From Catellatospora citrea (lineage in GTDB: Bacteria > Actinomycetota > Actinomycetes > Mycobacteriales > Micromonosporaceae), in contig NZ_RAPR01000001.1 of the NCBI RefSeq assembly GCF_003610235.1, forward strand, positions 8,308,001-8,372,000: 64,000 nucleotides of DNA, given 5' to 3'. Positions 50,095 to 58,930 of this stretch are shown piece by piece; within the stretch, counting starts at the first letter, position 1; the number at the start of each line of letters is the position of its first letter. The translations under genes were made by a program, and so were the position numbers. The notes under the pieces are model-generated. The model was not told the origin of the DNA. It saw only the letters and a list, made by a program, of their open reading frames with translations, and did not search any database.

Positions 50095-51708
50095 GTGGGA
50101 GATCTGCAGCGGCTGCGCGAGGTCGCGGCACAGGTGTACGGCTGGACGGAACTGCGCCCGGCGCAGGAGGAGGCGATGGCCCACGTGACCGCGGGCCGCG
50201 ACACGATCGTGGTGTCGCCGACCGGCTCCGGCAAGTCGGCCATCTACCAGGTCCCGGCGCTGGTCGTCGGCGGGCCGACGATCGTGGTGTCGCCGCTCAT
50301 CGCGTTGCAGCGCGACCAGGTCAAGAACCTCGTCGACCGCGGCGCGCCCGACGCGCACGTGGTCAACTCCGCGCGCAGCGCCCGCGACAACGCGGCCGCC
50401 TTCGACGCGATCCAGGCCGGCGACGCCGAGTTCCTGTTCCTGGCGCCGGAGCAGCTGGCCAAGGACGAGGTCGTGCAGCAGCTGCTGGAGGCCAAGCCGT
50501 CGCTGTTCGTGGTGGACGAGGCGCACTGCGTCTCCTCGTGGGGCCACGACTTCCGGCCCGACTACCTGCGCCTCGGCGAGGTCATCGAGCGGCTGGGCCA
50601 CCCGACCGTGCTGGCGCTGACGGCCACCGCGTCGCCGCCGGTGCGCGCCGACATCGTCGAGCGGCTGCGCATGCGCGACGCGGTGCAGCTGGTCAAGGGC
50701 TTCGACCGGCCCAACATCCGGCTGGAGGTGTCCCGCGAGATCACCGAGCGGGAGAAGCGCCGCGAGATCATCGAGCGCATCATCGCCCTCGACCCGCCCG
50801 GCCTGCTCTACGTGCAGACCCGCGGCGAGACCGAGGAGTACGCCCAGGCGCTGCGCGAGGCGGGCGAGGAGGCGTACGCGTACCACGCCGGTTTGAGCTC
50901 GTCGGAGCGCTCGGCGGTGCACGACGCGTTCCTCGCCTCCGACCGGGTGGTGGTCGTCGCGACGTCGGCGTTCGGCATGGGCATCGACAAGCCGAACGTG
51001 CGCTTCGTGGTGCACGCCGCGCCCGCCGAGTCGCTGGACTCCTACTACCAGCAGATCGGCCGCGCCGGCCGCGACGGCGACCAGGCCACCGCCGTGCTCT
51101 ACTTCCGGCCCGAGGACCTGCGCCTGCCGCGCTTCTTCTCCTCCGGCACCGTCGACGAGGAGCTGCTCACCCGCGTCGGCGCGGGCGTCATCGCGGCCGA
51201 CGGCCCGGTGCGCATCGACGATCTGGTCGAAGAACTCGACGTGACCCGCTCGCGGGTCACCCGCTCGGTCAACCTGCTGCAGGAGGCCGGGGCCGTGCTC
51301 ACCACGGGCAAGGGCGTGCGGTGGACCGGCGGCGAGCTGGCCGCCGCCGTCGCGGCGGCCGCGGTCGAGGCCGCGCAGATGCGCACCATCGAGCTGACCC
51401 GGGTCGAGATGATGCGGGGGTACGCCGAGACCGACGACTGCCGCCGCCAGTTCCTGCTCGGCTACTTCGGCGAGGACCTGGTCGACACCTGCGGCAGCTG
51501 CGACACCTGCACCGCGGGCACCGCCGACGCGCAGTCCGACGTGGACACCGGTTTCCCGGTGCAGTCGCGGGTGACCCACGCCGAGTGGGGTCCGGGCGTG
51601 GTCATGCGCGAGGAGAACGACCGGATCACGGTGCTGTTCGACGAGGTGGGGTACCGCACCCTGTCCCTGAAGGCGGTCCGCGCCCGCAACCTGCTCACGG
51701 CGGCCTGA
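50095..51708 (+). CDS. RecQ-family ATP-dependent DNA helicase
   Basis: A 537-residue superfamily 2 helicase. GTG start with GGGGAGGAG upstream; in-frame sequence before it looks non-coding. Motif 0 Gln in LRPAQEEAM, motif I SPTGSGKSAIYQ, motif II VVDEAHC (DEAH), motif III ALTATAS, motif VI QQIGRAGRDG. A zinc-binding segment CRRQFLLGYFGED, then CGSCDTC follows. The C-terminal ~60 residues (TGFPVQSRVTHAEWGPGVVM) form an extra SH3-like/Tudor-type barrel in place of an HRDC domain. It unwinds 3'-5' in repair or recombination. It belongs to the actinobacterial short RecQ type. Confidence 0.92.
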   Translation: MGDLQRLREVAAQVYGWTELRPAQEEAMAHVTAGRDTIVVSPTGSGKSAIYQVPALVVGGPTIVVSPLIALQRDQVKNLVDRGAPDAHVVNSARSARDNAAAFDAIQAGDAEFLFLAPEQLAKDEVVQQLLEAKPSLFVVDEAHCVSSWGHDFRPDYLRLGEVIERLGHPTVLALTATASPPVRADIVERLRMRDAVQLVKGFDRPNIRLEVSREITEREKRREIIERIIALDPPGLLYVQTRGETEEYAQALREAGEEAYAYHAGLSSSERSAVHDAFLASDRVVVVATSAFGMGIDKPNVRFVVHAAPAESLDSYYQQIGRAGRDGDQATAVLYFRPEDLRLPRFFSSGTVDEELLTRVGAGVIAADGPVRIDDLVEELDVTRSRVTRSVNLLQEAGAVLTTGKGVRWTGGELAAAVAAAAVEAAQMRTIELTRVEMMRGYAETDDCRRQFLLGYFGEDLVDTCGSCDTCTAGTADAQSDVDTGFPVQSRVTHAEWGPGVVMREENDRITVLFDEVGYRTLSLKAVRARNLLTAA

Positions 51709-51715
51709 CCCTGGT

Positions 51716-51761
51716 GGTGCGGCCGGGGCCTCGCGGCGTCCACGAGCCCCCCGGCCGCACC
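51716..51761 (+). terminator. Terminator after the helicase gene
   Basis: A 13-bp stem GGTGCGGCCGGGG (51716-51728) with its complement (51749-51761) and a 20-base loop, 7 bases after the stop. Confidence 0.65.
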
Positions 51762-51825
51762 GCCCCACCGGCTCGGCGCCGCAGGGCATCGACCGATGTC
51801 GTACGGCTCGGTTATGGTGACCGCG

Positions 51826-52476
51826 ATGCTGTTCGACGGAGTGTTCACCTCGGCCCTGACCATCGGATACGCCGTGGTGCTTGGGCAGGCGCTGCGGATG
51901 CTGGTGCAGTACCAGATCTGGCTGCACCGCTGGCGGCAGCCGGAGCGACGGACCGTCCGCGTCCTCGGAAACGGTGAGTGGCTGGTCCCGCCGGCCCACG
52001 CCCGGGCCTGGGTCGGTCTGACCATCGTGGTGGCCGGCTGTGCCACATACCTGTGCCTGCCGGGCGAACCTGATCCCGCGGCAGACGTGTTCGTCAAGGC
52101 CATGCTGCTGCTCGGGCTGGCCGCCAGCCTGCTGCTCATCGACGACGGCTGGCGCATGCCGCGCCACGAACTGCGGCAGATCCGGCTGGTGCGGGGCCTG
52201 GTCCGCTTCACCCGCGCCCAAGTCGAAAAGCACAGCATCATGGAACGGCTCAGGTACCCGACCGACGCGCGCGAAGAGCTGGACCGGTTGCTGAAGCAGC
52301 TCGAAGAGGAGCCGTGGGAGCGGGCGGCCGCGCCGCGGTCCTGGCGTGTCGTCGCCCTGATGCTGCCCGCCGTCGAGGAGTCGGCGAAGTCCACGATCCG
52401 GCTCATGCGCTACCGCTACGGCATCCGTGACGCCGAGCTCGGCGCGCACATCTGGGACGAGCCGAGCAGCGGCTGA
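51826..52476 (+). CDS. Hypothetical membrane protein
   Basis: A 216-residue protein. The ATG opening MLFDGVFTSA is preferred because TATGGT lies 7 bases upstream (leaderless); an ATG ten codons earlier is possible. Three helices (about 5-27, 60-80, 88-106) are followed by a cytoplasmic tail with predicted helix REELDRLLKQLEEEPWERA. No family is recognised; the two-helix-plus-loop arrangement resembles phage-holin-like actinobacterial proteins of unknown role. Confidence 0.6.
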   Translation: MLFDGVFTSALTIGYAVVLGQALRMLVQYQIWLHRWRQPERRTVRVLGNGEWLVPPAHARAWVGLTIVVAGCATYLCLPGEPDPAADVFVKAMLLLGLAASLLLIDDGWRMPRHELRQIRLVRGLVRFTRAQVEKHSIMERLRYPTDAREELDRLLKQLEEEPWERAAAPRSWRVVALMLPAVEESAKSTIRLMRYRYGIRDAELGAHIWDEPSSG

Positions 52477-52515
52477 CACCCAGGCTGCGAGCGCCGTGCA
52501 CATCGGACCGGGCGA

Positions 52516-52569
52516 GCTTCGAAACATTTACGAAAACTAGGGACCTCCGCTCGGAGGCGGGTTTAGCGT
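52516..52569 (+). promoter_or_regulatory. Candidate control region of the GH26-like gene
   Basis: TTCGAAACATTTACGAAAA (52518-52536) is an A/T-rich CGAAA repeat that recalls the CGAAA-type boxes in front of actinomycete xylanase and mannanase genes. The palindrome CCTCCG-CT-CGGAGG (52544-52557) follows, then a -10-like TAGCGT (52564-52569). No CebR operator is present, so control differs from GH5 and GH12. Confidence 0.4.
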
Positions 52570-52609
52570 CGGGCACCCGCACGGCTCCACCCGACCATTC
52601 GGAGTAGTG

Positions 52610-54259
52610 ATGACCCGTTCCCTGTACGGGCGTGGGCGGCTCGCGGCTGCCCTCGCCCTGGCCACCGCCGCGCTCACCATGCTCGTCGCACCCCCGGCGC
52701 ACGCCGCCGTCAGCGGCCGCAACCTGCCCGCCGACGGCAAGGTCCGGCTGTTCATGGGCCAGGACTCGACCACCCTGGCCGACTACAAGCGCGACGTGCT
52801 CGACCCGACCCCGGCGGCGCCCCGGCCCGGCGGCGTCACCCTGTACACCAACCTCATCCTGGGCGGCACGCCCGGACCGCTGGCCGGTTTCTACGGCCCC
52901 GTCGACTACGGCTCGGGCGTCTACGACTTCCCCGTGACGCTGGCTCAGTACCCGGGTGCGTCGCTGGCCGTCGGCCTGTACCTGTCCGACGCCACGGCGG
53001 GCTGCGGCAACCAGCCGCTGCGCGCCATCATGGGCCGCAACGACGCCGACGTCACCGCCGGCAACCCTAACCTGATCACGTCGTACCGGGCCAAGGTCGA
53101 CGAGATGGTGAACTGGCTCAAGAACACCGGTCGCGAGGTGTTCCTGCGCATCGGCTACGAGTACGACGGTCCGTGGAACTGCTACAACGCCGACTTCTAC
53201 AAGGAGGCGTTCCGCTACATCAAGGGCCGCATCGACGCCCTCGGCGCGACGAAGGTCGCCACGGTGTGGCAGTCGGCCGCCTGGCCGCTCGACGAGCACC
53301 CGAACAACCCCGAGTACCACTACATCGTCACCGCGGCCAACCACTTCGACGTGTGGTATCCGGGTGACGCGTATGTGGACTGGGTCGGGATGTCGGCGTT
53401 CTACGGGGCGACGTACACCCAGGTGCAGTGGGCCTGCAAGACGCCCGCGACCTCGCCGCGCGCGCTGCAGGACCGGGTGCTCGACTTCGCCCGAGGGCAC
53501 GGCAAGCCTGTCATGATCGCCGAGGCGTCGCCGCAGGGCTTCACCACCGGCGCGAAGACCCGCAGCTGCATCTTCAACAAGAGCCCGCAGGCCACGACCG
53601 CGGACGCCATCTGGAACACCTGGTACGCCGACTTCTTCGGCTACATCGCCGCGAACACCGACGTGATCCGGGCCGTGGCCTACATCAACACCAACTGGGA
53701 CGCCCAGCCCAACTGGCAGTGCAACGGCGCTCCGGCAGGCCAGCCGGGCTGCGCGAACGGTTACTGGGGCGACTCGCGGATCCAGGCCGACGCGACAATC
53801 CGCAGTCGGTTCCTGGCCGAGCTGGGCAACTCCCGCTGGGTCAACGGATCCGGGAGCGGCACGCCGGAGCGTACCGTCCGGGGGGTGGGCTCCAACCGCT
53901 GCCTGGACGTGTCCGGCGGCCGCACCGCCGACGGCACCAAGGTGCAGCTGTGGGACTGCCTGAACAACCCGGCGCAGAAGTGGCGGGTCGAGGCCAACGG
54001 CTCGCTGGTCAACCCGAACTCGGGCAAGTGCCTGGACGTGGCCGCAGGCTCGACTGCCAACGGCGCGCTCGTGCAGCTGTGGACCTGCCTCGGCAACGGC
54101 GCGCAGCGCTGGACCGTCAACGCCAACGGCACGATCGTCAACCCGCAGTCCGGCAAGTGCCTCGACGCCGACGGCTGGGGCACGGCCAACGGCACCCAGA
54201 TGATCATCTGGACCTGCGGCAGCCCCGTCCAGTCCAACCAGAACTGGATCGTGTCCTGA
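52610..54259 (+). CDS. Secreted GH26-like glycoside hydrolase with ricin-type CBM13
   Basis: A 549-residue secreted enzyme; the ATG has GGAG 5 bases upstream. The signal peptide (about 1-32) ends PAHA-AVSG. The barrel (about 38-410) carries candidate catalytic residues FLRIGYEYDG (acid/base Glu on strand 4) and KPVMIAEASPQG (nucleophile Glu on strand 7), the positions used in clan A families such as GH26. A C-terminal beta-trefoil (about 420-549) has three QxW-type repeats (KVQLWDC, LVQLWTC, QMIIWTC) of the ricin/CBM13 type. Beta-mannan or a similar hemicellulose is the likely substrate; the exact GH family should be treated as provisional. Confidence 0.75.
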   Translation: MTRSLYGRGRLAAALALATAALTMLVAPPAHAAVSGRNLPADGKVRLFMGQDSTTLADYKRDVLDPTPAAPRPGGVTLYTNLILGGTPGPLAGFYGPVDYGSGVYDFPVTLAQYPGASLAVGLYLSDATAGCGNQPLRAIMGRNDADVTAGNPNLITSYRAKVDEMVNWLKNTGREVFLRIGYEYDGPWNCYNADFYKEAFRYIKGRIDALGATKVATVWQSAAWPLDEHPNNPEYHYIVTAANHFDVWYPGDAYVDWVGMSAFYGATYTQVQWACKTPATSPRALQDRVLDFARGHGKPVMIAEASPQGFTTGAKTRSCIFNKSPQATTADAIWNTWYADFFGYIAANTDVIRAVAYINTNWDAQPNWQCNGAPAGQPGCANGYWGDSRIQADATIRSRFLAELGNSRWVNGSGSGTPERTVRGVGSNRCLDVSGGRTADGTKVQLWDCLNNPAQKWRVEANGSLVNPNSGKCLDVAAGSTANGALVQLWTCLGNGAQRWTVNANGTIVNPQSGKCLDADGWGTANGTQMIIWTCGSPVQSNQNWIVS

Positions 54260-54273
54260 CAGACCAGCGCTGA

Positions 54274-54339
54274 CACCGGCACCCGGTGCCGGTGGCCGAA
54301 CGACGCCCGGCCGTGGTCGACCCACCACGGCCGGGCGTC
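54274..54339. terminator. Two hairpins between convergent genes
   Basis: A 9-bp stem CACCGGCAC / GTGCCGGTG (54274-54294) is followed by a 16-bp perfect stem GACGCCCGGCCGTGGT (54302-54317) with its complement (54324-54339). They lie between the GH26-like and META genes. Confidence 0.75.
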
Positions 54340-54397
54340 ACCGGGTTCCGGCCGCATCGGCGTGACCGCGACCGTCAGCCCGCGGCCACGCCGTGCC

Positions 54398-55198
54398 TCA
54401 TTTCTGCGCCGCGCGCAGCTGCAGTCCGTGGCCGTCGGGGCCGGTGAGGGTCAGCCGGTCGGCGGTGACCTGCCAGGTCACGTCGCCCTTCAGCGTCGCC
54501 AGCACGGCCCGCTCCAGCTTGTTGACGTCGTCGGCGCAGGCCATCTTCGTGGTGAAGACGTCCGCGAAGGCGATGGTCTTCTCGGCGAGCACGGCCGTGC
54601 CGCCGAGGTTGTTGCAGCCGGTGTGGCCCTGCACCTTGCCGTCGGCGAACTCGAGGAAGGCGGTCGCGCCGGCGGGGACGGAGCCGGCGCTCTGCCCGTC
54701 GAGCACGGTGTCGACCTGCCAGCGGGTGCCGGTCAGCGGGCGGTCCGGGTCGGCGGACTCCTGGTCCTGCAAGGTGACCTCCATGGTGTCGGTACGCAGG
54801 GTCAGCACGTCACCGGCCAGCTCCCAGCGCGGCCCGGCCTGCAGGAAGCCGGAGACCAGCGTGTCCTGCTCGTGCAGTTTCGCGTCGCAGCCCATGTCGG
54901 TCATGCTCATGTCGCCGGTCATCCGCAGCCGGCCGCCGGACAGGTCGGCGTCGCCGCCCATGCTGTTGCACCCGGCTGTGGCCCCGACGTGGCCCTTGTC
55001 GTCCAGCGTCAGCCGGATGCGGGTGCCCTTGAACAGCTCGTAGGGTTTGCCGTCGCGGACGACGGCGGTGGACAGGAAGGTCCGGCCGGCCAGGACGGCG
55101 CCGTCGTCGGGCGGGCCGTCGGCACCGGTGTCGAGGGGCTGCGCGCACGCGGCGAGCAGCAGGGCGGTCAGCAGCGGCACTACGCGCACGGTTTTCAC
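54398..55198 (-). CDS. Lipoprotein with two META (HslJ-like) domains
   Basis: A 266-residue secreted lipoprotein: signal peptide with lipobox LLAAC (Cys18). Two META domains follow (about 35-145 and 155-262), each with the typical Cys/Asn turn (ATAGCNSMGG and GHTGCNNLGG), the second Cys pair DMGCD and KMACAD, and the strand LTLTGPDG at the end. META/HslJ proteins are associated with heat- or stress-related envelope functions and protease inhibition-like folds; the precise role is unknown. It is expected on the outer face of the membrane. Confidence 0.87.
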   Translation of the reverse strand: MKTVRVVPLLTALLLAACAQPLDTGADGPPDDGAVLAGRTFLSTAVVRDGKPYELFKGTRIRLTLDDKGHVGATAGCNSMGGDADLSGGRLRMTGDMSMTDMGCDAKLHEQDTLVSGFLQAGPRWELAGDVLTLRTDTMEVTLQDQESADPDRPLTGTRWQVDTVLDGQSAGSVPAGATAFLEFADGKVQGHTGCNNLGGTAVLAEKTIAFADVFTTKMACADDVNKLERAVLATLKGDVTWQVTADRLTLTGPDGHGLQLRAAQK

Positions 55199-55300
55199 GT
55201 TACCTTCGACCGCTCAGGCGCCCCCGGGGTTCCACCCGACGGCCAGGACGCCCGGACCGCTGTCGCGGCCGAACGTCCTGGCAGCTCGCAGGTGGTGCGG

Positions 55301-55354
55301 TGTTAGGAAGGGCACCTTCCGCTACGTATGTCGATGTGAAGGTGCCCTTCCTTC
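55301..55354 (-). repeat. 54-bp stop-codon-proximal hairpin element, copy C
   Basis: Read on the minus strand it aligns with copy A over the full 54 bases without gaps (43 identical). Here the two units are inverted: AGGAAGGGCACCTTC (55305-55319) and its complement (55338-55352), giving a long 15-bp stem. It overlaps the last two bases of the stop codon of the VWA gene and is in that gene's orientation. Confidence 0.8.
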
Positions 55355-57254
55355 AGGCGCGGCAGGGGGTGCCGGTGGGGTGGGTGGGGGTGCCGGCTAC
55401 GCCGGCCTTGGCTTCGCCGATCACCAGGTCGGTGAGCAGGGTGTCGAGGACCAGGGCCTGCCGGGTGACGCCGGTGGCGGTGGTCGTGGTGCTGTTGAGT
55501 TTCAGGGTGCCGACGACCAGGGGGACGGTGAGGGGGCCGCTGCCGACCGTCACCGTCGCGCCGTTGACCTTCAGGTTGGTGATGGTGGACGAGCTCGTGA
55601 ACTGCGGGACGAGGCCGCCCGGCCCGGCCACGCAGGTCGCCGAGGCGGTCGCGTTGATGTAGCCGACCTCGATGGTGACCAGGCCCGCGACGGTGATCTT
55701 CGTGGAGCCCGCGGCGGCGGTGGAGACGGCCTTGTCGCCCGCTGCCGGTGCGGTGCTCTGGTTGTTCGGGGTCAGGTCGGTGCTCGCGGACAGACCCGTG
55801 GTCTTCACGGTGACCAGGCCCGCGTTGAGCGTGTTGTCGGGGCCGGTCGCAGTGGCGTCCACGCACGGGTTGTTGGCCGGGTTGGCCTGCGCCGAGACCT
55901 GGCCCGCCAGGTTCAGGGCGGTCGCCGAGCAGGTGAAGACGCCGTCGCGGTCGTTGTCCACGATGGTCGCCTCGCCGGACGGGTCGGTCAGCGCCGCCCC
56001 GCTCGGGGAGCTGAGGCCCAGCTTGAAGGTCTCGTTGAGTTCGTCGACGGCGTCGTCGGCGATCGGCACGGTGACCGTCTTCAGGGTCTCGTTCGGCGAG
56101 AACGTGAGCAGGCCGCTCTTGGCGGTGTAGTCGGCGGCCCCGGCGGTGCCGGTGGTGGTCGCGTAGCTGACGCTCACCGGGAACGGGGCCGGGTGGGACA
56201 GGGTGACGGTGAAGTCGACCGTGCCGGCGCCCTCGTTGACCTGGACGTCGTACACGCTCAGGCCGGGCACGTGCACGGTCAGGGTCTGCACGTACCCACG
56301 GCTGGCGCCGTCGATGAGGAAGTCGACCTCGCACTGGAAGGTCCCGCCGGCGGCCTCGCCGTCCACGTTGACCGTCTCGCTGAACGCCGCGTCGTCACCG
56401 CTGGTCACGGTCCGCGACGCGGGGGACAGCGACACCGACAGGGGGTCGGCGCAGTCCACGCTCGGGGTGACCGTCACCTCGATGGCCTGGATGCCCGCCA
56501 GGATCGCGTCGGCGACCTGGTTGGCCGGCACGTTGTCCAGGAACACCCCGCCGGTGGCGTCGGTGACGGCCTGGATCTGGCCGCCCTGGTTCAGGCCGCC
56601 CGCGCCGACGTTGACCGCGACCACGCGTACGTCGGCCGCCTGGAGCGCGGCGATGACCTGGGCGCGGGTGTGGCCGAGGCTCGGCTCGTGCGAGACCGCG
56701 TCGCCGAAGATGACGACGATGCGGGTGCCGCCAGGACGGAACGTGACCGCGCCGGTGGCGAGTTCGTAGAGGGCGTTGAGGCCGTCCTCGGCGATGTCGC
56801 CGCCGCCGCCCGCGCTCCACGCGTTGATGCCCGCCTGCACGAGCGCCTGGTCGGCGGTGAGCCCCTGGTTGACGGCGAACGGCGGAGTGTCGTTGACGTC
56901 CTTGTAGTTGGCCGCCGCGAACTGCGCGCTGGGCTGCGCGCCGCTGACGGCGGTCAGGATGTCGGCGGCGTTGGTCTTCACGTTGGCGATGGCCCCGCCC
57001 ATGCTGCCGGTGGTGTCGGCGAGGAACACGATGTCGGGGTTCGGCGGCACGGCGGGGGTGTGCACGACCTTGGCGATCGTGGCGGAGCCGCCGGGCGGCA
57101 GCGTGCGGGTGACGGCGGACGGCTCGACGCCGGGAGCGGCGGCGTACGCCGGCGGGGCCGGCTGGGAGAGCAGACCCGACGCCGCCAGGGCGGCCACCGT
57201 CAGGACACTCACGCCCCACCGGTGGGTAGCCTTCCGCCTGTGCAGGTGCAACAT
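55353..57254 (-). CDS. Secreted VWA and Calx-beta domain protein
   Basis: A 633-residue secreted protein. The ATG opening MLHLHRRKAT has AAGG 9 bases upstream; an ATG three codons earlier is possible. The signal peptide ends near PPAYA-AAPG. A von Willebrand A domain (about 70-250) has a full MIDAS start DTTGSMGG and later VIFGDAVSHEP. A Calx-beta domain (about 335-440) opens VQVNEGAGTVDFTVTLSHP and ends VDNDRDG. The C-terminal ~190 residues are Thr/Ala-rich beta strands resembling the 'choice-of-anchor' surface domains, without LPXTG or a membrane anchor. Adhesion or matrix binding is likely (inference). Confidence 0.85.
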   Translation of the reverse strand: MLHLHRRKATHRWGVSVLTVAALAASGLLSQPAPPAYAAAPGVEPSAVTRTLPPGGSATIAKVVHTPAVPPNPDIVFLADTTGSMGGAIANVKTNAADILTAVSGAQPSAQFAAANYKDVNDTPPFAVNQGLTADQALVQAGINAWSAGGGGDIAEDGLNALYELATGAVTFRPGGTRIVVIFGDAVSHEPSLGHTRAQVIAALQAADVRVVAVNVGAGGLNQGGQIQAVTDATGGVFLDNVPANQVADAILAGIQAIEVTVTPSVDCADPLSVSLSPASRTVTSGDDAAFSETVNVDGEAAGGTFQCEVDFLIDGASRGYVQTLTVHVPGLSVYDVQVNEGAGTVDFTVTLSHPAPFPVSVSYATTTGTAGAADYTAKSGLLTFSPNETLKTVTVPIADDAVDELNETFKLGLSSPSGAALTDPSGEATIVDNDRDGVFTCSATALNLAGQVSAQANPANNPCVDATATGPDNTLNAGLVTVKTTGLSASTDLTPNNQSTAPAAGDKAVSTAAAGSTKITVAGLVTIEVGYINATASATCVAGPGGLVPQFTSSSTITNLKVNGATVTVGSGPLTVPLVVGTLKLNSTTTTATGVTRQALVLDTLLTDLVIGEAKAGVAGTPTHPTGTPCRA

Positions 57255-57540
57255 CTGGCACATCCTTTCGGGCAGCCCGCGTCGTCCGGCGGGTTTGCCG
57301 GAGGCGGGCTGCTGGGTGTGCCTAGAGTCAAAGCGATGAATCTCCACGCCATCAACGCTTGACTATCCGGTGTACGCCGACTAAGTGACCGCACGTGCGA
57401 GCGTGACCGCACTGCGTGACGGCTGTCGATCGCCCCGTTCGGCGTAACCTGATCGGACTACGCTGTGCCGGGCGGCGGTGGCGTGAAGTGAATGAGCACC
57501 GCGTACACGTATGACGGGTATTCGATAGCGGGGAGCGCCG
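57255..57540. other. Divergent intergenic region with short direct repeats
   Basis: Between the divergent VWA and nitrilase genes, GTGACCGCAC occurs at 57385 and 57403 with a related GTGACGGC at 57416. TTGACT (57358-57363) and GTTCGGCGTAACCT-like stretches could be promoter parts, but I cannot fix a promoter. No gene is supported here. Confidence 0.3.
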
Positions 57541-58248
57541 GTGGAACGCAGTCCGTTGGTGATCGCGGTGGCGCAGCCGCCGACCGTGGCGTACGACGTG
57601 GCGGCCAACGCCGTGACGCACGCCGACACGGTGCGCGCCGCCGACGCCCGGGTGGTCGTCTTCCCCGAGCTGTCGCTCACCGGCTACCAGCTCGACGCGC
57701 CCGCGATCACCGCCGACGATGCGCGGCTGGGCCCCCTCGTCGCGGCGTGCGCCGAGACCGGTGCGGTGGCGCTGGTGGGCGCGCCCGCCTGGGACGGGGC
57801 AGGTCACGCGTACATCGCGACGCTGGCGGTGGACGGCGCCGGGGCGCGCGTCGCCTACCGCAAGGTGCACGTCCACGAGTCCGAGCAGCGGTTCACCCCC
57901 GGCGACGGTCCGGCCGTGGTCGAGGTCGACGGCTGGCGGCTGGGCCTGGCGATCTGCCGCGACATCAAGTTCCCCGAGCACGACGCCGCGACCCTGGAAC
58001 TGGGCGCTCACGTCTACGTCGCCTCGGTGGTCGACCACCTGCACGAGGCACACCTGGCCGCCGAACGCGGCCGCCGGGTCGCCGCCGACCGGGACGTCTG
58101 GGTCGCCGTGGCGAGCTTCGCCGGCCCCACCGGCGGCGGCTTCGACCAGGCCGCGGGCGGCTCGGCGGTATGGGCGCCCGGCGGCGACGTGCTGTCCCAG
58201 GCCGGTCCCGAGCCGGGCGGGATCGCCCGGGCCACGCTGCGCCCCTGA
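57541..58248 (+). CDS. Carbon-nitrogen hydrolase (nitrilase superfamily)
   Basis: A 235-residue amidohydrolase; GTG start with GGGGAG 5 bases upstream. The catalytic triad is complete: Glu in VFPELSLTGY, Lys in YRKVHVHE and Cys in LAICRDIKFPE. Members hydrolyse amides such as omega-amidated acids, carbamoyl compounds or deaminated glutathione. It converges with the response regulator gene 31 bases away. Confidence 0.9.
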   Translation: MERSPLVIAVAQPPTVAYDVAANAVTHADTVRAADARVVVFPELSLTGYQLDAPAITADDARLGPLVAACAETGAVALVGAPAWDGAGHAYIATLAVDGAGARVAYRKVHVHESEQRFTPGDGPAVVEVDGWRLGLAICRDIKFPEHDAATLELGAHVYVASVVDHLHEAHLAAERGRRVAADRDVWVAVASFAGPTGGGFDQAAGGSAVWAPGGDVLSQAGPEPGGIARATLRP

Positions 58249-58279
58249 GACCGCCGGGTTCGGTGGCGATCTGTCGTGG

Positions 58280-58930
58280 TCAGCCGCGTAGGTAGGCGAG
58301 GACCGCCAGGACGCGGCGGTGGTCGTCGGCGGCGGGCGGCAGGTCGAGCTTGGCGAGGATGCCCGCGATGTGCTTGGCCACCGCGGCCTCGGTGACGACC
58401 AGGCGGCGGGCGATCGCCGCGTTGGAGCGGCCCTCCGCGACCAGGCCCAGCACCTCGCGCTCGCGCGGGGTGAGCCGGTGCAGCGGGTCGCGGCGGCGGT
58501 CCAGCAGCTGGCGGACCACCTCGGGGTCGATGACGGTGTGCCCGTCGGCGACCCGGACCAGCCCGTCCACGAACTCGCTCACCTCACCGACCCGGTCCTT
58601 GAGCAGGTAGCCGGTGCCCGCGGACCGTCCCGCGTCGATCAGCTCCGCGGCGTAGGTCTGCTCGACGTACTGGCTGAGCACCAGGATCGGCAGGTCGGGC
58701 AGTTCGGCGCGCAACGCCAGCGCGGCCCGCAGCCCCTCGTCGCTGAAGCCGGGCGGCATCCGCACATCGGTGACGACGATGTCGGGCCGGAGCAGCGGCA
58801 CCTGCTCGCGCAGCGCGGCGGCGTCGCCGACCGCGGCGGCCACCTCGTGTCCGAAGTGGCGCAGCAGGCTGGTCAGGCCCTCGCGTAGCAGCACCGAGTC
58901 CTCGGCCAGCACCACCCTCAGCGCTCGCAC
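58280..58930 (-). CDS. NarL/LuxR-family response regulator
   Basis: A 216-residue regulator starting at a GTG that lies 13 bases inside the end of the kinase gene. Receiver: VVLAEDSVLLREGL, phospho-Asp in IVVTDVRMPPG, Lys in YLLKDRVGE. LuxR HTH: LTPREREVLGLVAEGRSN and VAKHIAGILAKL. It is close in length and motif order to the regulator at 24188, so the two systems are probably paralogous. Confidence 0.92.
   Translation of the reverse strand: MRALRVVLAEDSVLLREGLTSLLRHFGHEVAAAVGDAAALREQVPLLRPDIVVTDVRMPPGFSDEGLRAALALRAELPDLPILVLSQYVEQTYAAELIDAGRSAGTGYLLKDRVGEVSEFVDGLVRVADGHTVIDPEVVRQLLDRRRDPLHRLTPREREVLGLVAEGRSNAAIARRLVVTEAAVAKHIAGILAKLDLPPAADDHRRVLAVLAYLRG

Noticed and set aside
57492-57600. 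Short frame starting MSTAYTYDGYSIAG
   Set aside because: Runs into the nitrilase gene in another frame and loses coding character at once.
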